Below, in pieces: positions 1 through 12,104 of a stretch of 64,000 nt of DNA (within the stretch, counting starts at the first letter, position 1; each line of letters opens with the position of its first letter). The notes under the pieces are model-generated. The model was not told where the DNA came from and did no database searches. It saw only the letters and a list, made by a program, of their open reading frames with translations. The stretch lies in assembly GCA_021307315.1 (NCBI GenBank), contig JAJSPD010000020.1, forward strand, positions 248,001 through 312,000, read 5' to 3'. The stretch is from Bisporella sp. PMI_857 (Eukaryota; Ascomycota; Leotiomycetes; Helotiales; Helotiaceae). Both the position numbers and the translations under genes were made by a program.

Positions 1-31
1 CCTCATCACCGAAATTGGGCTATACAATCAA

Positions 32-3000
32 ATGGCAGAGGTCTTAGGAGTCGTCGCTGGCTCTGCCCAGATTGTCGGACATCTTCTAGGCTCTATACAG
101 ACGATTCGCAAGTTCATGAGAGATGTTCGCAATGCCCCTAAAGATCTAGTTGCTATACTCGATGATTTGAACAGACTCAGTACTGTATTTGAGGCTTTAG
201 GCGAGCTTGAAAGTGATATAGCCTGGACTTTGCTCAAGAATAGCCTCAATCATTGTCAGGCTGCATCTAGCACTTTGCAAAGGTTTGCTAATACCTCGAT
301 AAAATCTCTGAATGGCTATCCTCATCAAGGGACATATCGATCGATCAAGCTTGTTTTTAAAAAGGACGAAATGGAATATTTAAAGGGTCAACTGGAGCAG
401 GCAAACAAAAATTTGCAGTTGGCGATAAGTGCCAGCCTCTTGTATGTGGTTTCTACCGAAGAAGAACAATTCAAAAGCTTAAAGTTGCAGAAACAAGCAG
501 GTTATATCTTCACATAAAATTAACACTATTGAGTTGAGCCTTGCGTCTTTAGTAGGGTATGCGGAAGCGCAGAAGGCGATAGACGGAGGCGTGATTCAAA
601 AACCACTGGTGTCAGATACTATCTCTGAGAACCGAGTCGACTTATCTATAGCTCGCCAGCAACGAAAAGCTCCTCAGAAAGCTTGTGGATTCAAAAAGTG
701 CTTCTGCGCAAGTCACGATGATTATGTATTCGGCAGGCGATTTTGGATGCTCAGTGTTCCCCTAGATAGCAAACGTAGTCGATGTTCACGCTCGATCTGT
801 GCCAAAGCATCAAAAGCCTCTCTGAGAATCAATCTTACACAGTGGGGAGTATTATGGGCTGTGGAGGCCCGCCTTGAATGGTTCTGGAGTGCTCAAAAAG
901 GTTTCATATATCCCTCACTTAGTTTCGACAAAGTTGTGAGGCGCACTTCACCTGGTTTCAAGCTACTCTGGGAGCTCCAGACTGGCCAGAAGACGGATTG
1001 GCAGCTCGCAAGGAAAGAGCTACTAGAGCTCTTTCAGTCCGGTCTCGCGTCCCCACATGACCTTGATCCAGAAGGCTATACTTGGTTGGAGGTAAGTTAC
1101 TTGCTCGTCCCCTAATCCTATTATTCATCTAAGCGATGTAGAAAATACTCTGGCAGTGTTGGGATCTCGAAAAACGCGATATTCAAATTAATCTACTGCG
1201 CATGCTGGTCGAGTTGGGCACGCAGATCAACACTTTGAGGTGAGTTATAGTCGTATTTCACTGGGATATAGTTTTGCTTACACCAGACAAGATTGATGTA
1301 CAGAGCCATGAGTTGGTTTGAATATGGACCACGTTTAGGCCTCCTGCGGGAACTCATTCGCCTTGGTTTTGATGCATCTAATGTCGAATCTCCGGTAGCC
1401 TCGAAGTGGCCAGCACCAAGCTATTTTCGTTTGGGAGCCAAAACGTGTGCTCCGGATCCGTTTTTCGTGGAATGCATAGCGGAAGTACTCAAAGTTTGCC
1501 CTGGTAAGAAAAGCACTTGCTCGACTCTGAATATGACATTATACTTTTTTTAATTAAGTATAACCATTCTCCCTAACTCAATTGTAGGCTTTGCAGGGAT
1601 GAATGCCCTTCAAGAGGCAATTCTCATAGGATCAACAGATGAAGTCAGGCAACAGCTTGTGAAGTACTCTGTTAATGAACAGGACAATCTTCTCTGTCAA
1701 TCAGCTCTACACCTCGCAGTGCAACGTCCACAGCATTTGGACTTACTACTAGAAGTAGGTGTCAATTTAAATGCAAAAGATCGATACGGATATACTCCTC
1801 TTTTCTATGCCTGCGCATTAGATTACGGAGAGCTAGCGGTCAAGCTAATCGCTGCAGGTGCTTCCTTTTCATTAAGGAATACAGTGCAAGGTATGTGCTG
1901 CCTAGGAATTGCGCTAATAAACCGCCACTGGGATACAATTGTCACAATTTTGAGTTATTTACATAGCCACCCGAAGTGGCAGCTAGAGTTCGAGCCATAT
2001 GCTACATATGTATTATCACTTTAGCTTATCGAATATGGGACAAAATCTACGGACACGCTTCCAACTCTACTCTCATTGGGTGCCGATCCAAACAACATTT
2101 TTAGGAGTACAGATGAAGCAGGTTTTGAACTCGGTCTCTCACATATAAGAGATGCAACAAAAGCAGATGTTCATTTCATACGCGACGCCTATAGCCTCAA
2201 CTGCTATGGCAAATTGGGAAATAACATTCTCATGTTTTTAACACGCACTTGTGATCCCAAACTTCTCAAAATGTTCATCGAGAGAGGCAGCAAACTCGAC
2301 ATGGTAAACAAATTTGGGCATAGTGCATTGCACCAGGCTGTGTCAGAGCTCGCGAGACCGAATAAATCTTTCGAGGAAGAGAAGTTTTCGGGGTGGGTTG
2401 AGAGTGTTGAGCTGCTAGTGAGGTACGGCGCCAATCCTTTAAAGGGAGACAATTGTTATTGTGCCTGCTCCACTCATGGATGTACTGCTTTACACATGAT
2501 TCACAAATGCGATATTCTGGGAAATTTTGTACACGAGAAATATTTCATATGGGACTTGGAGGTATTAAGCATAACATGTCATAACCAGGATACTTCAATT
2601 TACCGCGATGGCTTGCTCGCACTGGTGAGACGGTACATATTCGAGGAGCTGGAAATAACTCATACCTGTTGCCGCGAATGGTTGGGTTGTCTTCATGTGC
2701 CAAATATTGACGAGGATGAGATAAGAGAAATTCAGGACGAAGAGGCAGAGATCATTGGAAACTTGAACTCGCAGATAGAAGAAATGGAAACACTAAACGT
2801 GGCTGAGCTGGAATGTCGTCTCATGGAGTCGATTGTGAAGCTAAGCCCAAGATATCTCAAAGTTGAAAAAGAAAAAAGACGGAGATATCAGCAAGCTGTT
2901 GAGTGCTCAATTCCTACTTATTGATAGTTTAGCTCTAACTGGTGTTCTAGGGGAGGGTATGCGGCGAGGTAGATTATACGAATGACATTTTCATCCTCAG

Positions 3001-3244
3001 ATTTCGCGAGGATTGCCTCGACACCAAAGCTCCTCAAATATGTGACGTAATCGGCATTGGCCATTATGAAGAATGGGTTGAGTATGAAAACAGTAAGGCG
3101 CCAAAAGGTCGAGCAGCACTTGAGGGTTGGTATGAGAAGAGGAAGGGATGGATCTCCAAGTTCAGAGCTACAGAGAGAAGGGTACGGATGCTCCCTTCTG
3201 AACTAGAGCAAAGTACAAGACTGGATATCTGTTTTGGATATTAG
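32..3244 (+). CDS. HeLo-like N-terminal / ankyrin-repeat protein, six exons, with an in-frame TAG
   Basis: Proposed exons are 32-500, 553-1091, 1142-1239, 1292-1503, 1588-2897 and 2951-3244. Every junction keeps phase and the total is 974 codons. Residues 1 to about 60 (starting MAEVLGVVAGSAQIVGHLLG) look like the helical fungal N-terminal domain of STAND/NLR-type proteins (HeLo-like N). In that family the domain is linked to incompatibility and regulated cell death. Ankyrin-like units follow: SALHLAVQRPQHLDLLLEVG, YGYTPLFYACALDYGELAVK, TLLSLGADPNN, HSALHQAVSELA and GCTALHMIHK. The last 100 or so residues are charged and unassigned. No NACHT or NB-ARC P-loop is visible. The flaw is TAG at 2022-2024 (codon 585), inside ankyrin coding sequence; no canonical intron removes it. 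The last donor (GTTGAG, 2898) is weak but phase-correct. The locus may be a recent pseudogene, a base error, or unusual splicing. Family identity is fairly sure; integrity is not. Confidence 0.7.
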
Positions 3245-4512
3245 TAAGTGGCCTTGGGCTCAGATTTTTCGTAACGGAATGGTCGGGAAGATATTTGAAT
3301 GGTAGTTGCGTGTACCGTCAACACCCATAGGCTCGAGAATGCAAAAAATTAAGCTTTGTGTTTATGCGCTGGGGTTTTTAATGATAGCAATGGCTTCAGG
3401 AGAGGGAATTTAGGAGTTGGTATTAAACAATATCGAAATTGTCCTTACCCTATGATAGGTTATCTAGTTACGGCAGGGCAGATTACAGCCGCGGTGCACA
3501 CTCTAAATGGTGAATATCAAGAACGTGACGACTTGATTCAGAATTTCCTTGAAGACCAATAATAGCCATTCGCCTTTGGCTTATTTACTGAACCGAGGCG
3601 AGCTCTGGCAGGTGTAGAAGGGAGGATTTTGGAGCGAATTCTTAACTCTCGATTATTATGGACCATCCAAACCGAGTACTGATTATAGCATAATCCCAGT
3701 GGACTTTTGAAGAAATGGAGGCTTAAATAAAAGCCTCATATTTGCGAACTAGTATCATTGGCGCCTGGCGACGGCGGTTTATAGTTTTTTTTGGAATATG
3801 ACTACAATATTAGGACGTAAGTGTGTGTTGTAGGTTAAGAGTCTTGCGCGTCGAGGGATAAGACTACGTGATTTACATTTACTTGAAAGTAGGCTATATC
3901 CCACTTCCAAAAAAAAAGAAGTACTACAGACTATAGGTCAAACTATCAAGAGACCAGAACCAGCCCTGAATGACTCACCATCTTGGAAATCGGCCGGTAA
4001 CCCAAAAGTAGTAAAATACGTCGCTTAATAAAGGGGTACTAAATATCACGTGCTGTGAAAAGCGCTCCAATCATGCCACTCCTCAGAACAGATACAGGTT
4101 CTTCAGATGACTTCAATCGTAATATAAACCCAGCTGCGTGCGGAAACCTTGTTGGGAGAAACCTGAGGGTTTTCGCGATACCCCAGTCAGAATGTGAATG
4201 AAGTGCATAACGTTAGATAGTTTCACAATGGCCCGGATTCTTATCTGAGCTGTGAGGCGAGCTACCCTAACTTCGGTTCATATCAGAATATGACCGACCG
4301 CGAACTATCTTAGTGCACACTTAGGAATAACTTATAAGGGTATGGCCGTTCGTACCCTTTGGTTTCATCTCTATTAGAACATCTGTCTTATCCTTGATGC
4401 GTAACTCGAAATCGAGGCGATACTGTTACAACCCAATTGTTAGCCCAGTTCCTCCAACTTAATCCTCCGCAGTCTACGCATAATTCAAGGAGCAATATTT
4501 TAAGGAGGTAAC
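3245..4512. other. Gene-free stretch, no recognised feature
   Basis: There is only a short open frame (3356-3562 +, 68 codons) with no recognisable motif. A few A or T runs occur, such as the A-tract near 3909-3917. I see no tandem repeat, no tRNA signature and no conserved coding frame. It may include the 3' UTR of the ankyrin gene and the promoter of the next locus. Confidence 0.5.
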
Positions 4513-5329
4513 ATGCCTGCAACCTTCCATCGAACCTTCCTTAAGGAAGAGGTGGTGTGGCTTGGCGAATTTGGCACTATTGAAAAGTATTACAAGCTCA
4601 CTCAGAACCAACTTGAATTGCAAACAACCCTACTGAGAGTCAATGCCGACCTGCCAGTCTGCACGCACCTCGTCCCGCCTGCAAATGAAGGCAAACTCTT
4701 AAGTATCTTCACGATGAACATCCTTGAAAAAAACGATCGAGCACCCCCTGACCAATTCGAACTCCGCGAGTTCGACGAGTGCAACCAAGCGATCCGCAAA
4801 CTATGCGAAAATCCAGTAGCCAGGTGGCGGAACGGTGTCAAACGCATTTCCTACCATTGGTTTGTCGATCTGAGTTTTTTCAGGGCCTACATCCAGGCTG
4901 TACTGGATGGCTACAAGGTAAAACACGCTATCTTCCAAACCCACGTCCCTCAACAACAGGAAAATCATAGCCCTCAGATCACTCGAGAATCCCGGATGGA
5001 TTGTTCAGGGCATACTCTGGCCCGCTTTTGAGGAGCCAGACCCTCAAGTCAGATCCTAACTTTGGTTCCGGTACGCAGAAGAGCGAGAAGGTGCTGTTTG
5101 TACAGCAGAGAGCCTTCAGAATTGGTGGAGTCGGCTGCTCAATAATGTCAATGCGCTGTTCGCTGAACTTGAGCAGGAGTATGGCACGATGTTTGGTCGG
5201 CGGCTACCTTTTTTTGACTACTCCTCTCCAGCGCCAGCCGAGGACGCATCATCCGTGGTGTCCTCGTCAATATTACCAGAGAAACCATTCGGCGGCGAAT
5301 CTTCAGACACAATATCTGAGGAAGACTAA
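4513..5329 (+). pseudogene. Hypothetical fungal protein gene, apparently broken by a frame shift and a TAA
   Basis: The first open segment (4513-4917, from ATG) gives 135 residues rich in aromatic and charged residues; I do not recognise the family. Coding character then moves by +1. From about 4922 the new frame reads SLNNRKIIALRSLENPGWIV and continues to 5056. It meets TAA at 5057-5059 and resumes in the same frame (WFRYAEEREGAVCTAESLQN, then an acidic/Ser-rich tail) to a stop at 5327-5329. An intron 4918-4987 (GTAAAA donor, GAG acceptor) would fix the first shift, but it would discard sequence that looks coding. Nothing canonical removes the TAA. It is either a decaying gene or a gene model with two base errors. 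Function unknown. Confidence 0.5.
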
Positions 5330-5933
5330 ACCTTCGCCAACGATCCCAGGATTGAGGTGCGCTATGGCGGACAATGTTATGATTTTGATCTGAAACATTC
5401 ATCTGACTACAAGAGCTGCCATAAGCCTAGCTCTGCTACATTGAATTAGACCTGTATTTAATTACTTTGTCACTTAATGCAATATCACTATAAGGATATA
5501 TTGCCTCATTTAAAATATATTTAAAATATACTATATGACGTACAGAATCTGAGAAGCTCATCTTTCGCTGGATGCTGCCGTTGTGTGGATAGGGGTTTTA
5601 GAAGGAAACATCTTCTAGAGTTAGACGACCTAGGCGTGACTATTCTCGAAAGGGGGCACCTTTGTGACTGAATACTAAGTAAGAAATGATTCCAAGCTAA
5701 GTTATCAAGAGCAGATAAAGTCAGAACCTTGCAACATCAAACTTGCTTCAGAATGTTCTGTTGGTAGGCATTCAACAGAACGCAGTGTGACCGGAACTAC
5801 TGATAATTCAAAGCAAGAGGGAAACAGACAGCATGAGAACATTTGAAGATCATCAGCACGGAGATCACTTGTGAGAAACGTAAGAATGGTATCCAAAATG
5901 GGTATATTGCTTATTATGAAACAAAGGAACAAC
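5330..5933. other. Intergenic, AT-rich, nothing recognised
   Basis: This is the convergent spacer between the broken plus-strand locus and the 3' end of the M18 peptidase gene. It contains an AT-rich patch with repeated AAATATA units near 5511-5531. No coding frame or RNA gene is supported. Confidence 0.5.
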
Positions 5934-7707
5934 CTAGTCCACAAAAATCTTGGCTTCCAGTTCTGAGAAATGTTCGAAGAATGATTCGAATAATCGAATC
6001 TAGGGACGGTCGTAGATGTCAGCAAATAGAACACTGCTAAGTTTATTTTGAGCTGATTATAGGAAAGATTACTTACCGCATGCTCAACATCATATACTCC
6101 ACCTGTTTCTCGAATACTATGCATGGAGAGCTGCGCATTTCCCACTATTTTTGAAGATTTTAGCAACTATTCCTAAACATATTGAAAAGCCTGCATAATA
6201 GCGGCAAATCGAACATTGGAAGTTAATACATACGATCCAAGGTACGCGTCCCAAGAGCCGCCGACAACATAGGCCCAATTGTACTTCCGCAGGATGAATC
6301 ATTTCGGACAACAAAAAGCTGGAGCGGCACGCCAGATGATGTAGTCGAGTCAGCACTAGGCTTCGCTCTGCGGGCGACTTCTTGAATAAGGACAATACCA
6401 GGTGAGTTGGTAGCATATCTCTGATTAGCATTGATCTTGATTACCGTGCCTTTGTTCATTTCCGGTCTGTGATCTGCCTCATACTTCTGTGTGTAGTTAG
6501 GATTGACGGAATGTGCCATGTCTGCGGAAATGAGGAATGACCCAGAGAGTGTTTGCTCATATGCAGTGGCAATATCGAGCTCTGGCTCGCGAGGAATTTT
6601 CTCGAATGACCTCTCAGAACCCGAATCACGGTGAGGTTCATGGTGGGCAGGCAAGACCGAGAGACGCCGCACTACCGCTGGGAGGAAGTTCGAGGCCGCC
6701 CCTTGGGCACTTGTGCTGCCAATTTCCTCGTGGTCGAAACATGTGATAAGACGAATGGAAGACTCATTATCAAGCGCTGTTTCTGACTTCACGGATTCGA
6801 TAAGGCCCTCTACAGCAGTGTACGTCATGCCTAAGTTGTCCAGCCTGGCTGAGTAGATGAACTCATTGTTGATACCTCCAATGCAGCCCTTTTGCACATC
6901 GTAAAGCACCACCTCGAAGTCAACAACATCTTCAACCCCAACCTCTGCATGCTCTGCTATAATCTCCACAATGTATGGGTGATGACGGTCCGACAAGACC
7001 TTTAGAGGCTGGAAGCTTTTCTCCTCAGCATCATCCTTCTTCTCTTCCTCGATCTTCTCCCCAGCCCCAGTCCTATTGAGCTCGGCCGCCACAAGACCAG
7101 CAATTGGGAAAAGCTCCGTCTCCTTGTTAGGATCAAAATTTGTCTGACGGTTAAGATGTATAGCCAACGTCGGAATTCTTAAAATCGGCCGCTCGACCTT
7201 GATCAATTTCTGCTGGTAGTTACCCTTGCCATCCTTCACCATGACTCTTCCTGCGATACTTAGATCTCTATCAAACCAAGTATGCCATAGTCCACCTCCA
7301 TAAGTCTCAACACCGACCTGCAAAAAGCCTGACCCAGACTTCTTGCTCACTGGCTTGATCCTCAGACAACAACTGTCCGTATGGGCACCGATCATCGCAA
7401 TTGGGTTCCCTGCCTTCCATTTCTTGCCTATACCGAACGCTACTATGGAACTTCCATTTCTCGTGAGATAGTACTTTCCACCTGGCTGTAGAGTTGAGGA
7501 CCAGCTATCTCTTTCTTTGATCTCTTCAAATCCCGCTTTGGCGAGACGCTGAATGGCGGAGTGAACGGCATGATATGCTAAAATATAGTCAGTGGATTGA
7601 CCATTAAGCAGAATCATTGGGATTTAGGTACGGGTTGGAGAGTCATTCACAAAATCGATAAAGTCGTGTGCCTTTGCAGCCGCCGAGGACACATCTTTGG
7701 ATGTCAT
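5934..7707 (-). CDS. APE4: Aspartyl aminopeptidase (peptidase family M18, DNPEP/Ape4 type)
   Basis: Four exons on the complement: 7632-7707, 6234-7577, 6077-6144 and 5934-5999. They encode 517 residues, somewhat longer than the usual M18 length. M18 enzymes remove N-terminal acidic residues as two-zinc metallopeptidases; yeast Ape4 is cytosolic and can be delivered to the vacuole. Visible signatures are SPTPYHAV at the first splice junction, GAHTDS (His91/Asp93, zinc ligands), DHEEIGS (about residues 307-313, catalytic and zinc Glu), AHSVNPNY, the C-terminal SCGSTIGPMLSA and MHSIRETGG. All motifs are restored only when the introns are removed (54, 89 and 77 nt), which supports the model. I chose the start MTSKDV at 7707. 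An upstream in-frame ATG at 7803 would add a 32-residue basic, Ser-rich leader resembling a mitochondrial presequence. The gene is divergent from CTR9. Confidence 0.93.
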
Positions 7708-8430
7708 TTTGAGCTCTTTTTTGGTGGTAGGACAGGATCTGACAACTGAACTTGAAAAAGCTCTGCTACTGATTTGAAATAGAAGAGACGATCTTGTAAA
7801 CATGGAAATGTGCTGCTTCTTACCAACCCGTATGGGCTTCTGACCACCCACGATGGGAACTGATCACATCGTGCTCCACTATCCCACGTTCGGCCAAGAG
7901 AACCAAAATACCATGGAGAAGCTAAACCACGAATAACTAATATCAATGAAACCGATTTTTTAAATTAATTTTTTTATTAGAAAAAAAGCTCATTATACTT
8001 CTCTGTATGACTGACTAGATTTGAGGACGAGGCTATGAAATATATATACATTTAATATTGTATTGTGTAACTCCTTTCTGTGAAGACTGGACGAATCGCT
8101 GCCAAGCCCCGGGGCGATTTCCAGCGTAAAAATGGGGCCAAGTCGCAGCCTCACCTGTCTCTTCAAAACCTGAGGTACAAATAAATATCCACACAGCCTT
8201 GTCTTAACTACATATAATTCAAGGTTCCATATTCACGTTCAACTCAAGATCCTTGGGACTCGACCCCTCCACAGAGCTATATCACATCACTGCCAATGCT
8301 TAGATACCCATAGAGCTTCGCAAGTTCCTGCGCATTGACGCGGTGACAATTCGACATCAAAGCTATCCTCTGAGATCTAGGTCCATCAAGAAACAGCTAT
8401 CTCAAGCTCAATATCTAATCGGCAGCAATC
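7708..8430. promoter_or_regulatory. Divergent intergenic region between the M18 peptidase and CTR9
   Basis: This roughly 0.7-kb region must carry both 5' leaders and promoters. An A/T-rich core lies near 7955-7990 and 8037-8065. No specific factor site can be asserted. The possible N-terminal extension of the peptidase (7708-7803) falls inside it. Confidence 0.45.
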
Positions 8431-11400
8431 ATGAACGGTCACTCTCACGGAACAAACGGCGATGGCGCGATACTATCTCCCGGCGCCAGGCCAACAAGCA
8501 AGCGTTTCTCTGATATTCCTTCTGCGATTGATATTCCTGTTCAAGGAGAAGATGAAGATCAAGCGGTCGAAATTGATCTGGAAGAGCTTATGGATGATCC
8601 CAGCGAACTCTGTACGCTACTAGAGAATGAGGGCGCTGCCCGTACATATTGGATGACGGTGGCACTTGCTTACGCGAAACAAAAGAAAGTTGATCGTGCG
8701 ATTGAAGTTTTGTTGAAGGGAAGCCAGGCTATGCGAGGAGGCCAGAAGGAGAGATTGAGCATATTAAGCTGCTTATGCTGGATGTATCTTTGGAAGAGCA
8801 GGGAATCGCCACGTCTCCCGTCTGAAGAAGGACCTCTTTCAGAAGCGAAGACCAAGGAATATTGGCTACAGCTATCTACCTCAACACTGAACGAGGCTTT
8901 GCGAATCAATCCATCATTTCCGCCACTATATCTGGCTCGAGGTGTTCTATTGCTTCTCAAGGCTTCTTTGCAGCCACCTTCGAAATCTGCCGCACCGGGC
9001 GCCATCGATCATGAAAAGGCAGATCAGTTACGCGCCTCATTAAAATCCTTCGAGGACGCGGTCCGAGTATCAGGAGGGAGGAATATGATGGCGGTGCTGG
9101 GGAGAGCGAGAGCATTATTTTCTCTCGGAAAATATGCCGAGGCTTTGGATGGTTACCAAGAAGCTTTGCACAAGATGCCCGATCTGATAGATCCTGATCC
9201 ACGGATAGGAATTGGATGTTGTTTCTGGCAACTTGGATTCAAAGAGGACGCGAAAACAGCTTGGGAGCGTGCCCTAGAGATCAATCCTGACTCTAAAATT
9301 GCAAATATGCTTCTGGGACTTTTCTATTTAGATTCGAGTTCGCATGTTTCCCTCAATGGTCCCGAGTTCATGCAACTGTACAGAACAGCTCTGACAACAT
9401 ACACCCAGAAGGCTTTCAAAGAGGATAAGGAATTCCCCCTTACGTGTGCTACCTTCGCGGGATACTACCTCTCACGAAAACAGTGGAAATTCGTCGAGAG
9501 TCTCTCACATAAAGCGATTCAATACACGGACGTGAATGCAATTGCAAGTGATGGATGGTATCTTCTCGCTCGAAAAGAGCACTACAACGATAATTACAAT
9601 CTTGCAAAGGATTATTACGGGCGTGCTGATGAAGCTCGCGGAGGCATTGATAAAGGATTTTTGCCGGCAAAATTTGGGGCTGCGCAACTGGCCGTGCTGA
9701 ACAATGACCATGGAGAGGCGAAGCTGAGACTCGAGAAGATCATCCAACAGTCGAAAAATATTGAGGCCATGACATTACTTGGTACAATATATGCGGAGGA
9801 AGTTTTCGCAAGTCAACAGAGTGGTCTCAAGGAGGATAAATCTACCGAGTTCAAGAAAGCAGTTGGTTTCCTTGAGACTGTAAGAAATGCGTGGAAGGAT
9901 CCAAAGAAAAACCTTATCCCTGACGCATCAGTACTACTGAATCTTGCTCGCCTCTACGAAAACGACCAGCCAGAGAAGAGTCTCCTTTGTTTGCAGCAGG
10001 TCGAGCAGATGGAGTTCGACCAGATCCCTGAAAGTGACCGCCCAAAAGATGCGGATGAAGAAATTGCGCTCAAGGATTCGATTCGAGAAGGACTTCCACC
10101 CCAACTTCTTAACAACATGGGTTGTTTCTATTATCAAGCTGAGAAATTCGATCAGGCTACCATCATGTTTCAATCTGCCCTGAATGCCTGCATCAAGTTT
10201 GACAAAGAAGAAGACGTCGATGGTGACGCATTAGTCACTACAATTAGTTTTAACCTTGGTCGATCTTATGAAGCAAGTGGCAAGTTACATGAGGCCAAGA
10301 AAATGTATGAAGGTCTATTAGGTCGTCATGACGAGTATACTGATGCCAGAACACGGCTGGCGTACATCGCCTTCCATCAGAATGCTTCGGATGAGAGCTC
10401 GAAAGCTCTCGCGTCACTTTATACACAAGCCTCTGATGATCTGGAAGTACGAGCTCTCTATGGATGGTACTTAGGAAAAGTTCACGGAAGGAAACGCACT
10501 GGAAACATTGCCGAAGATCCTGAAATGCGACACTACAAACACACTCTCCAACGTTATGAGAAGCACGATCGGTATGCCTTGATTGGCATGGGCAACTTGT
10601 ATCTCATGACTGCCCGTGAAATGCGCAGAGAGACGGACCAGGAGAAGCAGAAACGGAGCGCTATGTATATCAAAGCAGTTGAGTTTTTTGACAAAGCTTT
10701 GCAGCTTGATCCAAAGAATGCATACGCGGCTCAAGGTATTGCTATTGCGCTTGTAGAGGACAAGAAGGATTACAAGACTGCGTTGGCAATTTTTGTTAAA
10801 GTTCGAGATACTGTCAAAGACCCTAGCGTCAATGTCAATCTTGGTCACATTTTTGCGGAGCTGCGGCAGTACACGAAAGCCATCGAACATTACGAAGCAG
10901 CATTGGCGAAGGATAGGTCAAAGGATGCACAGATTGTGATTATGGCTTGCCTTGGACGAACATGGTTAGCTAGGGGTAAAGTTGAGAAAAGCTTCCAGGC
11001 TTTCAAGAACTGCCTCGATTATTCTCAGAAGGTATGTTTCTGTAACTCTAGCTATAATTTAATACTAATCAGATGTAGGCCCTAAGTCTTGCCCCCGACC
11101 AGATACATTTCAAGTTCAATGTTGCTTTCGTGCAGATTCAGTTAGCAACTACTATTCTTGGAATGACTGAATCGCTACGCACTGTAGCCGAAGTCGAGGC
11201 TGCAGCAGCAGGATTGACAGAGGCTATAGAGGCTCTTGAAGCAATTGCTGCGCACCCGCAAACGCCGTACCCCAAACACGATATAGAACAGCGAGCGCTT
11301 ATGGCTCGCAATACCATGCGCAAACAGCTTGAGAATGCTCTTGCAGCGCAAAAGGATTATGAGGAAAGGAATGCTGAGAAACTGCAAGCCGCAAAGACTC

Positions 11401-12104
11401 AGAGAGAGGCCGAGCTCAAGAGACGTGAAGACGCAAAGAAACAGGCCGAGGAGGCTGAACGACAGAGGAAGCAGAAAATTGCTGACGAGCGACAGAAGAT
11501 CGCAGAGCGAGACCGCGAACTTGCTGAAGCCAGAGCCGAGGAGACAAGAGTAAGAGAGGCAGCAGAAATGACCACAGATGAAGAGACAGGTGAAAAAGTC
11601 AAACGAAAGAAGAAACCGCGTGCTGTAGGAGGAAAGCGGAAGAAGAAGAATGAGGACGGCGTTACAGATGATGAAGGAAGCGGTGCTGAGCCTAGAAGAA
11701 AGAGCCGCAAGTCTAGAGCTAGTACTGGCGAGAGTGATGACGAACGGCCGAAAAAGAAGAAGAAACTTACGCGAAAGGCAGACCAGGGTAAATACAAGAG
11801 CAGTGAAATTGTCGTTGAGGATGACAGTGACGATGATACTGGCGCCGCTGCGGCCGCACGAGAGATGGATGCGGATCGCGATGAGGACGAACCTTCAGCG
11901 ATGGATGTTGATGGCGGCAGCGACGAAGAGGTGGCTACCGTCCCTATCAAGCGCAAGAGCCGACGAGCACGTATCTCAGACGACGAGGACGAGGATGAGG
12001 ATGAAGCGGCGCAACCTCTCCAGGATGATTCTGCGTCCGTGGAGAATGGTGATGCTGCTGATACCCCTATGGCTGATACACCAGCAGACTCCGACGATGA
12101 ATAA
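8431..12104 (+). CDS. CTR9: Ctr9, TPR subunit of the Paf1 transcription elongation complex
   Basis: Two exons, 8431-11031 and 11079-12104, are separated by a 47-nt intron (GTATGT ... TACTAAT ... TAG). The product has 1208 residues, the usual size for fungal Ctr9/Tpr1. The protein scaffolds the Paf1 complex on RNA polymerase II in the nucleus and supports H2B ubiquitination and H3K4/K36 methylation. About residues 40-950 are strings of tetratricopeptide repeats, for example around GKYAEALDGYQEALHKMPDL, NNMGCFYYQAEKFDQATIMF and AVEFFDKALQLDPKNAYAAQ. The second exon begins ALSLAPDQIHFKFNVA, a typical Ctr9 segment. A long charged helix follows (about 950-1040) and then a Lys/Arg and Asp/Glu/Ser-rich disordered tail with basic nuclear-localisation-like clusters. 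The start ATG follows an open 5' leader and the acidic N-terminus is family-typical. Confidence 0.95.

Noticed and set aside
1891..1965. Apparent intron GTATGT ... TAG in the ankyrin gene
   Set aside because: It has a good donor and is in frame, but it removes ankyrin-like coding sequence and does not eliminate the TAG at 2022, so reading through is simpler.
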